Source of the DNA: Euglena gracilis | Lineage: Eukaryota > Euglenida > Euglenophyceae > Euglenales | Reading direction: 5' to 3' | DNA: 64,000 nucleotides | Assembly: GCA_039621445.1 (NCBI GenBank) | Contig: CP154957.1 | Location: 15,368,947 to 15,432,946, forward strand | Shown: piece by piece, positions 49,026-59,314 of the stretch | How positions within the stretch are numbered: the first letter of the stretch is position 1 | Layout of the letters: each line of letters starts with the position of its first letter | Position numbers and translations under genes: made by a program | Notes under the pieces: generated by a model | What the model was told of the DNA's origin: nothing | The model's input: the letters and a program-made list of their open reading frames with translations, nothing else | The model's database searches: none

Positions 49026-49712
49026 CTGTCATAGGAAAAATAACATCCGGAAAAAATAACATCTAAGCCGCTTTTAGATGTTATTTAGTCAGATGTTATT
49101 TTTTATTCATTTGCTCCAGAAATAAGTCGAAAATAGATAAGATGTATAAAGTGGATAGGATGTGGGATGAAGAACACAAACGACTGTGACAATCATTACC
49201 AAAGGACGAGGCTGTCCATCAAGCTTGCATTCAATCCTTGCCTTTTTGAAGTAAAGAATGTATCGTTTCATGGGTTATGCTCCGGATACTCTCATACCAG
49301 ATGCTATTTTTTTGTGTTGGGATCACCCAGTTATTGCAATATATGCCCGACCCCCCCCTCCTGGACCGGGGGGGAGTCCGACCCTCCCACCTGCCTTAAG
49401 CCCACACTGGTCAAGTGTGGGGTGTGTGGGGGGCATTTATGGCCAATTCTCCCCCCCCCCGAGGACCCTGTCCTGTGGGGGTTCTGGGGGGGGGGGACTG
49501 GCAATGACTCGTGGGGGGGTGTAGGTAAATGTCTGGTGTGCGCTCCAGTTTTTTTGCAATGCCTTGCACTCCCTCCACCTAAACAATGGCGCAGTCCGGG
49601 TGACTGAAGCGCTGGAACTAGATAACCTTTAAGTGCCTTTTGACAAGCCTCTCTGGATGTTATTTATTCAGATGTTATTTTTTCCAGATGTTATTTTTTC
49701 CTATGACAGTAA
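49026..49712. mobile_element. TIR element with ataacatc repeats
   Basis: The left end actgtcataggaaaaataac, followed by ataacatct, is matched by an inverted right end (agatgttattttttcc ... cctatgacagt), about 40 bp with few mismatches. No target duplication is obvious and no transposase is visible. Confidence 0.65.
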
Positions 49713-49865
49713 TATGACAACCTAATATGCCTCAAAACCTAATATGCAAAAAATGTCAATGATGATGGATTGATAATGATAATGATCACATATTTTTGAA
49801 AGGTCACTGATTGAGGAATGCTGCAACAAAAAAAAGAAACCTTTTTTAATGAAAAGAGAAAAGGT

Positions 49866-49909
49866 TTTTCGTTCTTGATTCACAAGCAAGCTTGTGAATC
49901 AAGAACGAA
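49866..49909. repeat. Perfect palindrome
   Basis: 44 bases: ttcgttcttgattcacaagc and its exact inverted repeat around an AGCT centre. Confidence 0.9.
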
Positions 49910-50063
49910 AATTAGCATCTTTGCTCTCCCTCCACGTGCTTTGTTTCACACTCAGGAGGCACATGACACAAACGAGGGGCCACACTTCACACCCCAGAGG
50001 AATTCATTGCTCAACCATCTATCTTAATCACAGAAATGAAGAAAAGAAAAACAAAATAAAAAA

Positions 50064-50185
50064 TATTAATTAATTAATTAATTAATTAATTAATTAATTA
50101 ATTAATTAATTAATTAATTAATTAATTAATTAATTAATTAATTAATTAATTAATTAATTAATTAATTAATAATTAATTCATTAAA
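50064..50185. repeat. (ATTA)n microsatellite
   Basis: About 30 attaatta units. Confidence 0.95.
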
Positions 50186-51009
50186 TAAATAATGAATTAA
50201 TATACTGAAAAAATATATACCGAAGCAAGAAAAGGCGAGGCAGCCGGTCACAGCGTGGCGTCTTCCCGCTGTGGATGGTGGCCAATACAGCAACAGAATA
50301 GGATCACCCACAACATAAGAGGGGGCCAGCGCTGCTTCCGCATGGAAATCCAGAGCCCCTCCCCAGACACCACCCGTGGCGGGGACGAGAGGCAGCGCCG
50401 GGCAGACAAGGATAACAATAGGTCATATGTATGATACATTGCTCCCGAAGGGTTGTCGCGCATTTTTCCACTGTGTGCAGGCCTCACAGGAACACCACAG
50501 CACTTCTCCGGGCTGGGAGATGATGTGGGCGGAGACAAACCAGCACTTCCCAAATTCGGCCAGGTCGGTCCTGGATCCAGCAGGCATTTGCCATGAAAAT
50601 CTGGACAAATGTTTCATCAACCATTGACTTGCCACGTACAATGATTTGCTGTGTCCATAACTGTTGATTCGCACCTTGACCCTTTTTTGGCCATGGTAGC
50701 TTTATTGGCAACTTGGAGGCAATCTTCTACAACCTTTATCCATCTTTTCTTGAAAAAGTTTTCAGTTGCGTTCGGCCATTTTGGAGATTGCAGGTCTGCT
50801 CTAACCATTCTTCAGCCCTTTGGATCAACTTTGGATCAGCTTTCGGTCTTTCTCCCATAGGAAGCAGAAAATAAGCTATTATATCTGCGTTAGAAGCACC
50901 GAGGGGTTCATTCATTGGCACACAACCTTCATCTTGAAGAGGAAAAGGTGGGAGTGCGGCACAGAGGTCTTTTTTTTAAGGATCCGGGGGGTTTGGCCTG
51001 GACCCCCCC

Positions 51010-51235
51010 CCGGTCACCAACCTTAAAACCATCGCTGGTGCAGCAGCCCGCGCGAGGCAACCCTCCGCCAGACGGCCCACAAGCCTGGTGCCTGCGCCAT
51101 GCCCCCCGCGTGCCACTGGCGCTTGCTCCCCGTGTCCCAGGGGGACGTTGGGCGGCCCACACAGGGGGGCATGGCAGAGGCGGCCGCGGCCCACCCTGAC
51201 CCGGACAGGGCCCTTTGCTCGGGATGGGCGGGGGA
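51010..51235 (-). CDS. Candidate exon, GC3-rich (MPPCVGRPTSPWDTG...)
   Basis: A minus frame with high GC3 reads MPPCVGRPTSPWDTGSK..., then HAGGMAQAPGLWAVWRRV. A CTG|CACCAG border downstream is possible. A plus frame is also open with high GC3, so the strand is uncertain. Confidence 0.28.
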
Positions 51236-51647
51236 TGGGACCGCGGGGTTTAGAATGGGGCAAATGAAGACCTGATGACCGGGTCACTCCTCGAGGGGGA
51301 CACCCAAATGCAGGCGACGTGTGATGGCCGGGAATGGCGGCGGGGTTCCTCCGTTTGGGGTGCCACTTCCACGACAGGGAGCGGGACGGTTGGCAGCAAG
51401 AGAGGGTATGGGATGGCCAAAAGCAGGGAATGAAAGTTAAGTGCGAACAAATGTGTTTGATCAATGCTGGCAAACTGCAAAACTGTTGCTGTGGCTGCCA
51501 TCTCTCTTTGGTGCAAAAAAATATCCTGGAACACTTCGAATGGTACAGGAAAGGGCCCGCTGTTTTGTGAGCAAAGGTGAGAGAGGGCGACTCTGGACAT
51601 GCCGACCACCAAATGCAATTCACATCTCTTTATGATGCTCTTGCCGT

Positions 51648-51950
51648 TCTATACACACACACACACACACAGCCCGCGCACGCTTGCAGACACCCAAAAA
51701 CACACAACTCCACACACTCGCACCCACACACCACACCACACCACGCCCATCCACACCACACCACACCACACCCACACCCACACCCACACCCACACCCACA
51801 CCCACACCCACACCCACACCCACACCCACACCCACACTCACACCCACACCCACACCCACACGCACACGCACACGCACACCCACTCCCACACCACAACACC
51901 ACCAACAACAGCAGCAGCAGCAGCAGTAGCAGCAGCAGCAGCAGAAGCGG
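51648..51950. repeat. CA/CACACC microsatellite followed by (CAG)n
   Basis: cacaccc units to about 51900, then about a dozen cag triplets. Confidence 0.95.
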
Positions 51951-52571
51951 CAACACCCACCCACACAGCACCCACATCTTTTTAACAAACGCCCGACCGC
52001 ACCCCTTCCTTTGCATGGCTCATATGGCATAAAAAATGGAATGCCTGGGTAAGGCTGAAATAACCTCCGGTTCAACAAGCCGGACTCGACTGTGGCTGGA
52101 AAAAAAAGGGAGGGATTCTCACTTCGGACCCCACCAGCAACCCGGCACCACCTCCAGAGGCCGCCCTGCCGCATCCCGCCGCCCCACCAATACACCCCCA
52201 ATGCTGGGAGGGGGGGTCAGCTCAGCACCGCCACAGAGGCAGGGCTATCCGGAGAGGCCCCCCCAACCCACCACCCCAGGGTGTTAAATGAGAGGGGGGA
52301 GGGGGGAGGGGGGTGGTCCCGGACCCTCCCCCTCGGTGGAAAAAAAAAACTGGCGCGACGCACCAGAAAACTCTTTCGAGGGGCTTCAATAATGTGAAAA
52401 AATGCGCTTTTTCAGATGATTTTTTCCACCAAATCGACAAAAAACGACGGCTGATGCAAACATGAGCCTGCCGGAATGATGCCCGGGGAAGAAAATTTTG
52501 TCGGTTCCCAGATCCCCCCCCCCCCGGCCCAGGGGGTCTGGATCCTCCCTCCCCCTGGACAAAACCAACAC

Positions 52572-54220
52572 TCATTTAATGCCCTGCACCACCCCCCAGG
52601 GGGTGTCCGGGGCAGGCTTCTTTTTAAGACCCCGGGGGGGTCCCCCCCACCCACCCAGGGTGGCGCGGGACCCCCCCCCCGGGAGGGGGACCCCCCAAAA
52701 TCGGGCCCGTTAAAGGCAATTTTCAAAAATTTTCGGCGCTTCATGCCGAAAAGGTATACCCAGCGCCTCCGGCTCGGGACCCCCCCCCCCCGGGGGGTCC
52801 GGCCCGGACCCACCCACCCACCCCCCTCCCCCCGGGGGGGGGGGGGGGTCAGGTGACTTAAAAAGAAGCCTGGTCCGGGGCTTCCGGTCGGCCCTGGGCG
52901 GGGCCCTGCTTCTTGCCCGAGCCCCGGCTGTACGTCTTCTCCGGCTTGATGTCCTCCGCCGTGATGGCTGCCTCCACGATGGCTGGCGCCCCCGGGTTGG
53001 TCCCCAGGCCGCGGGGGCCGCCGGACAGCAACCCCCGCAAACGGAGCCACCATAGAAACAGAACCCTCGAAAAAAGAGAAGAAAGTTGGAAAAACACAGA
53101 ATTTTTCCGAAATGGAAATTCGAAGAAAAACGCTGCCAGCAAAAAAAGCGGATTTGTCACTGGTTCCCATCACCCACACTCGCCACCCACCCACCCAACA
53201 ACCCCAAATGATGACTCCCGTGAGAGACACCGCTTGGGAGCTCGACCCAAGTCACGTTGAGTTACGGCCAAATGGTTCTCAATCTTCTCAACCAGACAAA
53301 AAAAAAAGATACGAGGCAGTGGCAAAGCCGTCGAAGAAGCACTGGCTGATGCGACGGCTGGCCAGCAGTCAAACACTCCCCAATCAGCCCTTGCACCCCG
53401 CCCCCCCCCCCCCCGTGTTGGGGAGCTACTTGGGGCCTGGAGGCTCTCTGACCTACCAAGTTGAATCCTGAACTGAGCCACCCGACCCAGGCCCCCGCCA
53501 CCCTCCGACCGTCCCCCACCGTGGCCTGTGCGCCGTTGCGGCACAGCTCCAGCTCCGCGATCTGCTCCGGGGCAACGCAGGGGCTGGGCGCGGGGCGCGG
53601 GGCGGTCCAGGGGGAGACCCGGCGTGGCGGTTCGGCCACCGGCGAGAGTTGTTGGGACCCGCTGAACGGAATGTCCACATGAACCGGGAGGAAGAAAACA
53701 ACGGGGACCCTCGAAGAAGGCAACCCAAAGGAACTCAAACACTGCCAAAAAAAACCACAAGAATTGAATGCTGTTTTGACGCATCAGCATTTGGTGTCCG
53801 GGGATGAGAAAAGTACCGTTTTGTTTTGGGGTTTCTCAAGCCGCGGAGACAAAACTGGGGGACATTTTGGCGGAAGCAGGCAAGAGCGGTTTTCGTTCGG
53901 TCACTGAGGACACAAATGAGGATGAGTTAAGCCAGTAAGAAAAGTCTGGCCAGAAAGTTCTCACAAAAAAAGACACATGTGTGCACGTCTAATATTAGTA
54001 CTCGTGGGTGCAACAGGGAATGAATATGTGCATTGCCCACACAGGACTGTGCCCCCGAGCCCCGGACGTCCGGGAGGTCGGGGCGCCGTTTCCCCTCCGG
54101 GTCGAGCTTCATGATGCCGCACAGGATGGCGAGGACCTCCTCCTTGGAGTACTTTGTGTACGGCCCCTCGTAGCCCACGGGCGGGGGTGGGGGGATGGGG
54201 CCGAGCCGTGGCGGGCCAAG
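52572..54220 (-). CDS. Split gene, four exons: Pro-rich protein with a YxxxxVL motif
   Basis: Exon 1, 54053-54220: LGPPRLGPIPPPPPVGYEGP..., then TKYSKEEVLAILCGI and GKRRPDLPDVRG. Exon 2, 53532 to about 53667: QQLSPVAEPPRRVSPW..., then APEQIAELELCRNG. Exon 3, 52876-52999: NPGAPAIVEAAITAEDIKPE..., TYSRGSGKKQ. Exon 4, 52572-52607: DTPWGVVQGIK and a TGA. All have strong GC3. Borders follow NNNCAG...CTGNNNNN; the exon 3-4 junction is certain in frame, while exon 1-2 is unresolved on the acceptor side. YSKEEVL resembles an eIF4E-binding YxxxxL-phi site as in 4E-T, but this is weak. The exons may be the 3' part of the LARP gene just upstream, or a separate gene; exon 1 has no start codon. Confidence 0.55.
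52608..52875 (-). other. Nonconventional intron = TIR element with perfect 8-bp duplication
   Basis: On the minus strand the intron runs GACCAGGCTTCTTTTTAAG ... CTTAAAAAGAAGCCTGCCCCG. CAGGCTTCTTTTTAAG is the exact inverted repeat of CTTAAAAAGAAGCCTG. The 8-mer CCCCGGAC stands directly before the first CAG and directly after the last CTG. The frame-preserving splice sites cut each copy 5|3, so splicing leaves one CCCCGGAC. No GT-AG pair fits this junction. Confidence 0.85.
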
Positions 54221-54619
54221 CGAGGCAGGAGTCGCTCCCCGCTTTGAGACGCCAACTGGTCAGGACAGTCAATAGGAATGCCTCCCCAAAACAAAAAAGC
54301 AATACGATAACAAAATAAATACACAAAAATGCAAAATAAATACAAAAAATAATACAAAATAAATACACCATAAAAAAATTGTGAAATGGTTTCATAGGTC
54401 TGCTTATTAAGCCCAACAACCACTTTCCCCCACACCGAACCAGGAACTCCCAGGGTTTCACACACGCACCAACCCAAACCCCCCCAACCCCAAATCGACC
54501 AAAGACACGCAAAATCTTTCGTCTGCAGGCAGGCCAGAAATGACCATCAAAACACTTGCAGAGGGAATGCAAACCCCCTGCACATCGTTGAAACCCCACA
54601 CAACCCCGGGATAACCCCC

Positions 54620-55035
54620 CCCCAATAAGACCCTGGGTCCACTTTTTGGGTCTGTTGCTGAAAATCCGAAGGGGGACCTTATTTTTGGGGGATGTACTTT
54701 TGGATTTTTTTGCAGAAATATTCGACTGAAAAAAACCTTCCCGCAGGAAGGCCCAAAAGTAGGTCCAAAAAGGGGCGATTTTTGGCAATGAGCAAAAAAG
54801 TATCAAAAAATGCCAGTTTTGACACATACAACATAGGGGAAAATCAAATAAAATGTCAAAAAAACCACCCATTTTAAACATATTCACAGTTCTAGTTTTT
54901 GGATTTTTCCTGGGAATCCCGAGAGGGGGAGTCTTATTTTTGGGGGGGTCTACTATTGAACTTTTGCTGAAAATTGGCAGGGGGGTCTTATTTTTTTGAG
55001 GGGGTCTTTTGAAGGGGGTCATATTGGGGGGGGGG
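54620..55035. repeat. aataagaccc / gggtcttatttt inverted repeats
   Basis: caataagaccctggg near 54627 faces several ggtcttatttttggggg words at 54680, 54930 and 54985. This lies between the LARP stop and exon 1 of the next group. Confidence 0.6.
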
Positions 55036-55268
55036 TTAGGACCACGCCGGTGTTGATGTATCGTTTGCGATTTATGACACTTTTTGCCAAAGATTTGTAC
55101 GGTGCCAACCTCATCCTTCAGGGAGGATTCTTTTCATTCAAGGAAGTCTTTCCGCTCACTGTTGACCAGACATACCGATGACACACATCATTCTGAGGAA
55201 CTGCCCACAGAGCCTCGGAACCCAGCAGCACAACGGTAGGCCCTCCCATATGGTTTGCCGCGAGGGTT

Positions 55269-55445
55269 TCATCCACGTCCCGGGGAGGCCCCACCCCGAC
55301 CGCCAGCCACCGCCCGGCCGGGGCTCTTCTTGGGCCGCCCCTTGCCGCCCTTGCCGCCCCGGGGCCCGTCCTCCGCCCCGCCCCCCTGCGGGCCGCCCCA
55401 GCCGTCCGCCCCTTTGCCGCCCATCCCCATGTGGGGCGGCATGCC
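55269..55445 (-). CDS. LARP exon e (C terminus)
   Basis: Begins GMPPHMGMGGKGADGWGG and ends with a Gly/Arg/Lys-rich tail and TGA. It has high GC3 throughout. Confidence 0.65.
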   Translation of the reverse strand, partial: GMPPHMGMGGKGADGWGGPQGGGAEDGPRGGKGGKGRPKKSPGRAVAGGRGGASPGRG

Positions 55446-58014
55446 GGGGCCAGCGGCGGGCCGTATGCCGGCAGTCGGGGGGGGGGGGCATCGTGCAAAC
55501 ATCGTACGTACATACATCGTGTGTGTGTGTGTGTGTGTGTTTGCGTGCGTGTGTGCAAATGTGTGCGTGCGCGCGTGTGTAAATATACACGGAAATATTG
55601 TACGTGTACATACATGTGTGTATATGTGTATGTGTGTGCATATCGTCCATACATCGTGCATCGTGCATGCAGTCAGGGGGTGGGCATCATACGCACCTCC
55701 TTACCCCCAGCCCCCGACCAGGGGGTGGTCGGTGGGCAAGGCAGGGCAAATGATGATCCTTCAAAAAAGAAGCGTAAAATAAATAATCCTATAAAACTGA
55801 TAACAATACAAAATAATTACATAAAATGGAGAATAATACAAACGGGAGCTACAAAAAATAATATCAGCATCCAATATTATTTGCTCTGCTCTTGTTTGGT
55901 CCAATACTAATGAACCGCAAGAAAGCAATGGGTGGGCACCTGCCACAAAACACTCTATTTCCCCTGACGCTGCCAGGTGGGGTCTCTTCTTTGACTTGAG
56001 CGAAGAGGGGTGCAAATGTATCAATGATGGTGGATGGTCCCCAAAATTGGGCAATCACTGTTGGAAATGGCATCAACTCGCCATCACTCAACGCCTCTTC
56101 CTGAGTATCACTTGAAACTGGGCAGATGCCACAGGAAAGGCTGCACAATTCTCTGTGTGCACTGGTGAGAAAATTATGTTGAAATTGATGCTGGTAGTCA
56201 TTGACATTCATACAATCGGTTCACACCGGGCACACAGATTTTGCTGGGCAAGCAGACTCCACTGCAGCAAAAACGTGAAAAGCAGCACTGTAGCCTGCGT
56301 TCGATCGCCATAAGTGACAGCCGCTGGTCTGGGCCGGGGATGAACCCTCCGAAGGGCGGCGCGCCTGGGAACGGGGGGTACGGGCCCATGGCCATCGGAG
56401 GGTACATGCCGGGGTAGGGGCCGGGCTCCCAGCGTGGCAGAGTGGGGGGCGGGGGCTGGGGCGGCCCTTTCGGGAATCAGGGTATGACCGCAGGCCACAA
56501 CGCGGACTTCGACCCCCGGCTTGCATACCCATGCGAACGTTGACTCCTGCAACTTGCCAGATGCGCAAATCGATAACTGCGACAACCGAGCCGGACACTT
56601 CCTGGGTGTCAGCGCTCCACTGGCGGGATCATGGGGTGGGCAAAAATTACAGTAAAAAAATATGGCAAAAATATTTTGGTAAGTTAATAAAGTTCGTAAA
56701 ATTTGGTACCCAACCACTTGTCAACACTTTTTCCTGCCATCTGTCAAATAATTTCGTCCACACCTTTCTTTGGGAAATGCAACAAATTCTGGTCATGAGC
56801 GTCATAACCACACCAACCCCGCCCACCTTGTGCCTTGCTCCGCCAGGCCGGGGCCGGGCATCATGGTGGGGAAGGGCGGGGGGATGGGCGCCCCGGCGGG
56901 GAAGCCCGGGGGCGGGGGCGGGGGCTGCGAGACGTATGCCGGGGTGTCCGCCGGGACGAAGCGGTTCAGCACGTTTTCGGACTTGATGCGGGCCGCCGGC
57001 AGGCGGGGGGGGGGGGGCTGGCAGTCGGTGGGTTTGCACGCCAGCCCCATATGGGCTTGTTTGGAGGTCAGTGGGCAAGCAGTCGACTGACTGTCTCCAC
57101 GATGGCAGAGGTGTCTTTTTTTGGAGGAGGGTTTTTCAGAAATGCCGTCCGGGAAAGTCAATCGCCACCTCAAGATTTTTGAAAGGACTGAATGTTTGTT
57201 TAACTTTGTCTTCGGGGGAAGCGATGGGAACCTGAAGCACGGAAAACTATGCCTAAAGCCGAGTCCTACCTGACTCCAACCCTATTCCTTCGATACCCCA
57301 ATCCAGCAAGAAGCAGGACGGCAAAGACACAAGAAGCAGAGAAAGCCTGCAAACTATTCCCATTCAATACACAAACATACTAATTTGACACCACCCACAC
57401 CATCAACAAGGAAAATACAAAAATGGCAAATCGCGGCCCACCCAGCCTGGGCTTGAGCGGCTCATCACGGAAGCACTTCAACTGGCACTTTTCATAGGCC
57501 GCGAGACAATCCTCCTCCGTTTCGAACGTCACAAACCAGGTGTTGCCGATGGTCCCAGGGGGAGGCGGGAAACGGCCGTCATTGAACGAATGCACACAAT
57601 TGTACATATGAAAGATGGTGTGCGTATGTGTGTGCGTGTGCGCGTACGTGCGCGCATGCATGCCTGCGTGTGGGGGGATGGGGGGATGTGGGGGTGTGGG
57701 GTACATATGACCTCTCAAATACTTGAGTTGTATGTAAATGACCTCGCTTGCCTGCGAAGAAACTTCGATCCAATACCTCATTGATTCTCAGCCCCAAAAT
57801 AAACTTGTTCTTGCATCAATCGAAATGGATTTTTTGGCAAGTAAGGATTCAGGCATAAACACACGTTGTTCACCCGGTAGAGAAGCTCCGGCGCACCCCC
57901 CCCCCCTGGTCGTCCGGGTTGACCCTCTGCACCTTGTCCCCCTGAAACAGCTGTCGGATCTCCTCCTCGGGCACCTCTTTCGGAATGTCTCGCAATGCCC
58001 CCAGACTCTTGACC
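55269..58014 (-). CDS. La-related protein (LARP4-like), RRM and Pro/Gly-rich C terminus, 5' incomplete
   Basis: Five exons on the minus strand: 57912-58014, 57453-57550, 56834-56994, 56330-56424 and 55269-55445. The first three build an RRM of the La-module type: VKSLGALRDIPKEVPEEEI, then IGNTWFVTFETEEDCLAAYE, then DEPLK joined to ARIKSEN. This last join reproduces the G-K-P-I-x-A-R-I-K element that closes the RRM in LARP4 proteins. A Pro-rich stretch (MYPPMAMGPYPPFPGAPPF) and a Gly/Arg/Lys-rich tail ending ASPGRG at TGA 55269-55271 follow. Exon lengths add up in frame. Four introns, three with clear CAG...CTG ends, none convincingly GT-AG. The La motif was not found upstream (58015-59160). 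Proteins of this family bind mRNA 3' regions and poly(A)-binding protein. The exon 3 end is uncertain by 12 bases. Confidence 0.78.
55500..55650. repeat. TG-rich microsatellite in a LARP intron
   Basis: tgtgtg and tgcgtg units within the intron between exons d and e. A similar tract at 57610-57660 lies in the intron between exons a and b. Confidence 0.85.
56330..56424 (-). CDS. LARP exon d
   Basis: Starts after CTGGGAGC|CC, encodes GPYPGMYPPMAMG... to ...FIPGP and ends CCA|GACCAGCGGC. The intron that follows closes with GCCGCTGGCCCC|, an inverted match to CCAGCGGC. Confidence 0.7.
56834..56994 (-). CDS. LARP exon c
   Basis: Starts after CTGCCGGC|G, completing LK-ARIKSENVLN. Ends in MMPGPGLAEQ; the donor is ambiguous (CAAG|GCACAA or 12 bases earlier). 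The intron ends carry complementary gtgggcgggg and ccccgcccccca stretches. Confidence 0.65.
57453..57550 (-). CDS. LARP exon b (RRM, second half)
   Basis: Starts after CTGGGACC|ATC and ends CTCAA|GCCCAG. The minus strand has no AG at all in the 113 bases before this start, so a GT-AG acceptor at this border is impossible. Confidence 0.78.
57912..58014 (-). CDS. LARP exon a (RRM, first half)
   Basis: Starts after CTGGTCAT|G (phase 2) and ends CCGGAC|GACCAG (phase 0). Encodes VKSLGALRDIPKE... to ...VQRVNPD. Confidence 0.75.
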
Positions 58015-58270
58015 ATGACCAGCGGGGGAAACTCCGCCAAACCTACACCCCACCGTGAGCACCAGGGCTTTGCGTGAGGCTGCTGCTGCTCTGTCCAACT
58101 CATTGCCTCATTTCCTAAACTGGGGTGGCAACCGCTCCAACAAAGCGCATCGCTGTGATGCCAAACCGACTTCAAACCAAACTTTCGTCACCGACTCGTG
58201 TTCCCTTCCATCACACGGCAATCGTGGCCAAGGGGCCTGACCATAATAGTCACGCGCGCGACAGTCGTCA

Positions 58271-58440
58271 TGGCTGCGGAGGAGGAGCGCAGGGGGCGGA
58301 CATCAGAGTCAACTCAACCCATCAAGGTCCGTGGGTCTGCAGAAAGTCATCTCTTGGACGTGCCCCAGAACAGTCGCGACGTTATTGAATACCCTTCGGT
58401 TTTATTAATTCACGACAAGCTCATTTTTGCCAATGCTGGT
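58271..58440 (+). CDS. Possible first exon of an unidentified plus-strand gene
   Basis: An ATG in a purine-poor context (gtcgtcATGGCT) opens a frame reading MAAEEERRGRTSESTQPIK..., then HLLDVPQNSRDVIEYP and LIHDKLIFANAG, which looks like real protein. A GT donor follows (AATGCTG|GTGGGG). No downstream exon was identified. It lies between the LARP exons and the methyltransferase stop, on the opposite strand. Confidence 0.4.
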
Positions 58441-59167
58441 GGGGGGTGCCTTCTGTATTGGGGCAGACTTCCTTGGGTCAGGCAGTACTGGGTCCCCCCA
58501 GGCAGAAATCCCTCGGAAATGACATTTGGAGGGTTTTTGTCGCACATACAAAAACCCTAACCTGAACCTTCGTGACAAGAATTAGGATTGGCTCCTCCTT
58601 TTCCACAATGCCCACTTGGACGAAAGGGTGGCTCTCAAAAGAAAAAACACCAAGCATCTCATTTTTCTCCTTTCCAATTCTTAATTGGCAACATTTGCTA
58701 TCCGTCCCCCATTTCATCGTTATTCTCCCCCATTGTAACCCTGTGGGGGGGGGGGAAGAGCAGCCTTATGCCTGTGTTGCCCAATACTCCAAAACACAAC
58801 AAAAACCTGAAACACCAGTTTCGGAGTCAAATCCAAAAATTAAATCCGGGGGTCAAACCTATCAAAAAAGGGGGTACTTCAAAGAAGTAGAGGTGTAGTG
58901 AGGTACTTATCCCTCGCATAAGAAAACGAGTATGTAGATCCACTGACCATCTCAATTCCGATCGTTGTGAATGACAACAAGGGGAAAATATGGAAGACGC
59001 AGAACATGTGGAAGGCAAACCAAAAGAGGAACCATGGTTGGGAGTTGCCAAACGACCCATCACATCCAAAGACTGGGGCCTTCACTATGCAGCGGCAGCA
59101 AGCACAAAGGGCTGCGTGGCCTGGGTGGGGCATGACGGCGTCCCCAGTGCGTGCAAACGGGGCCGCC

Positions 59168-59314
59168 TCAGGGGGCTCGGCTGGGGAACGCCTTCCACTG
59201 CCGAAGGACCTCGTACACCAGCACCGACATCGCGGTGCCCACGTTGAGCGAGTTCTTGACGCCGAACGTCGGGACCAGACACTCATTTGGTATCCCCCAC
59301 GACGCAATGTGCAC
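59168..59314 (-). CDS. Methyltransferase exon 6 (SpoU motif 3 and stop)
   Basis: Starts after CTGCCGGG|GTG and encodes VHIASWGIPNECLVPTFG, KNSLNVGTAMSV and the C terminus KAFPSRAP, then TGA. Confidence 0.8.
   Translation of the reverse strand: MHIASWGIPNECLVPTFGVKNSLNVGTAMSVLVYEVLRQWKAFPSRAP

Noticed and set aside
53961-55022. 353-codon minus-strand open frame overlapping the exon group
   Set aside because: It is out of frame with the GC3-biased exon at 54053-54220 and crosses repeat sequence; low-complexity chance frame.
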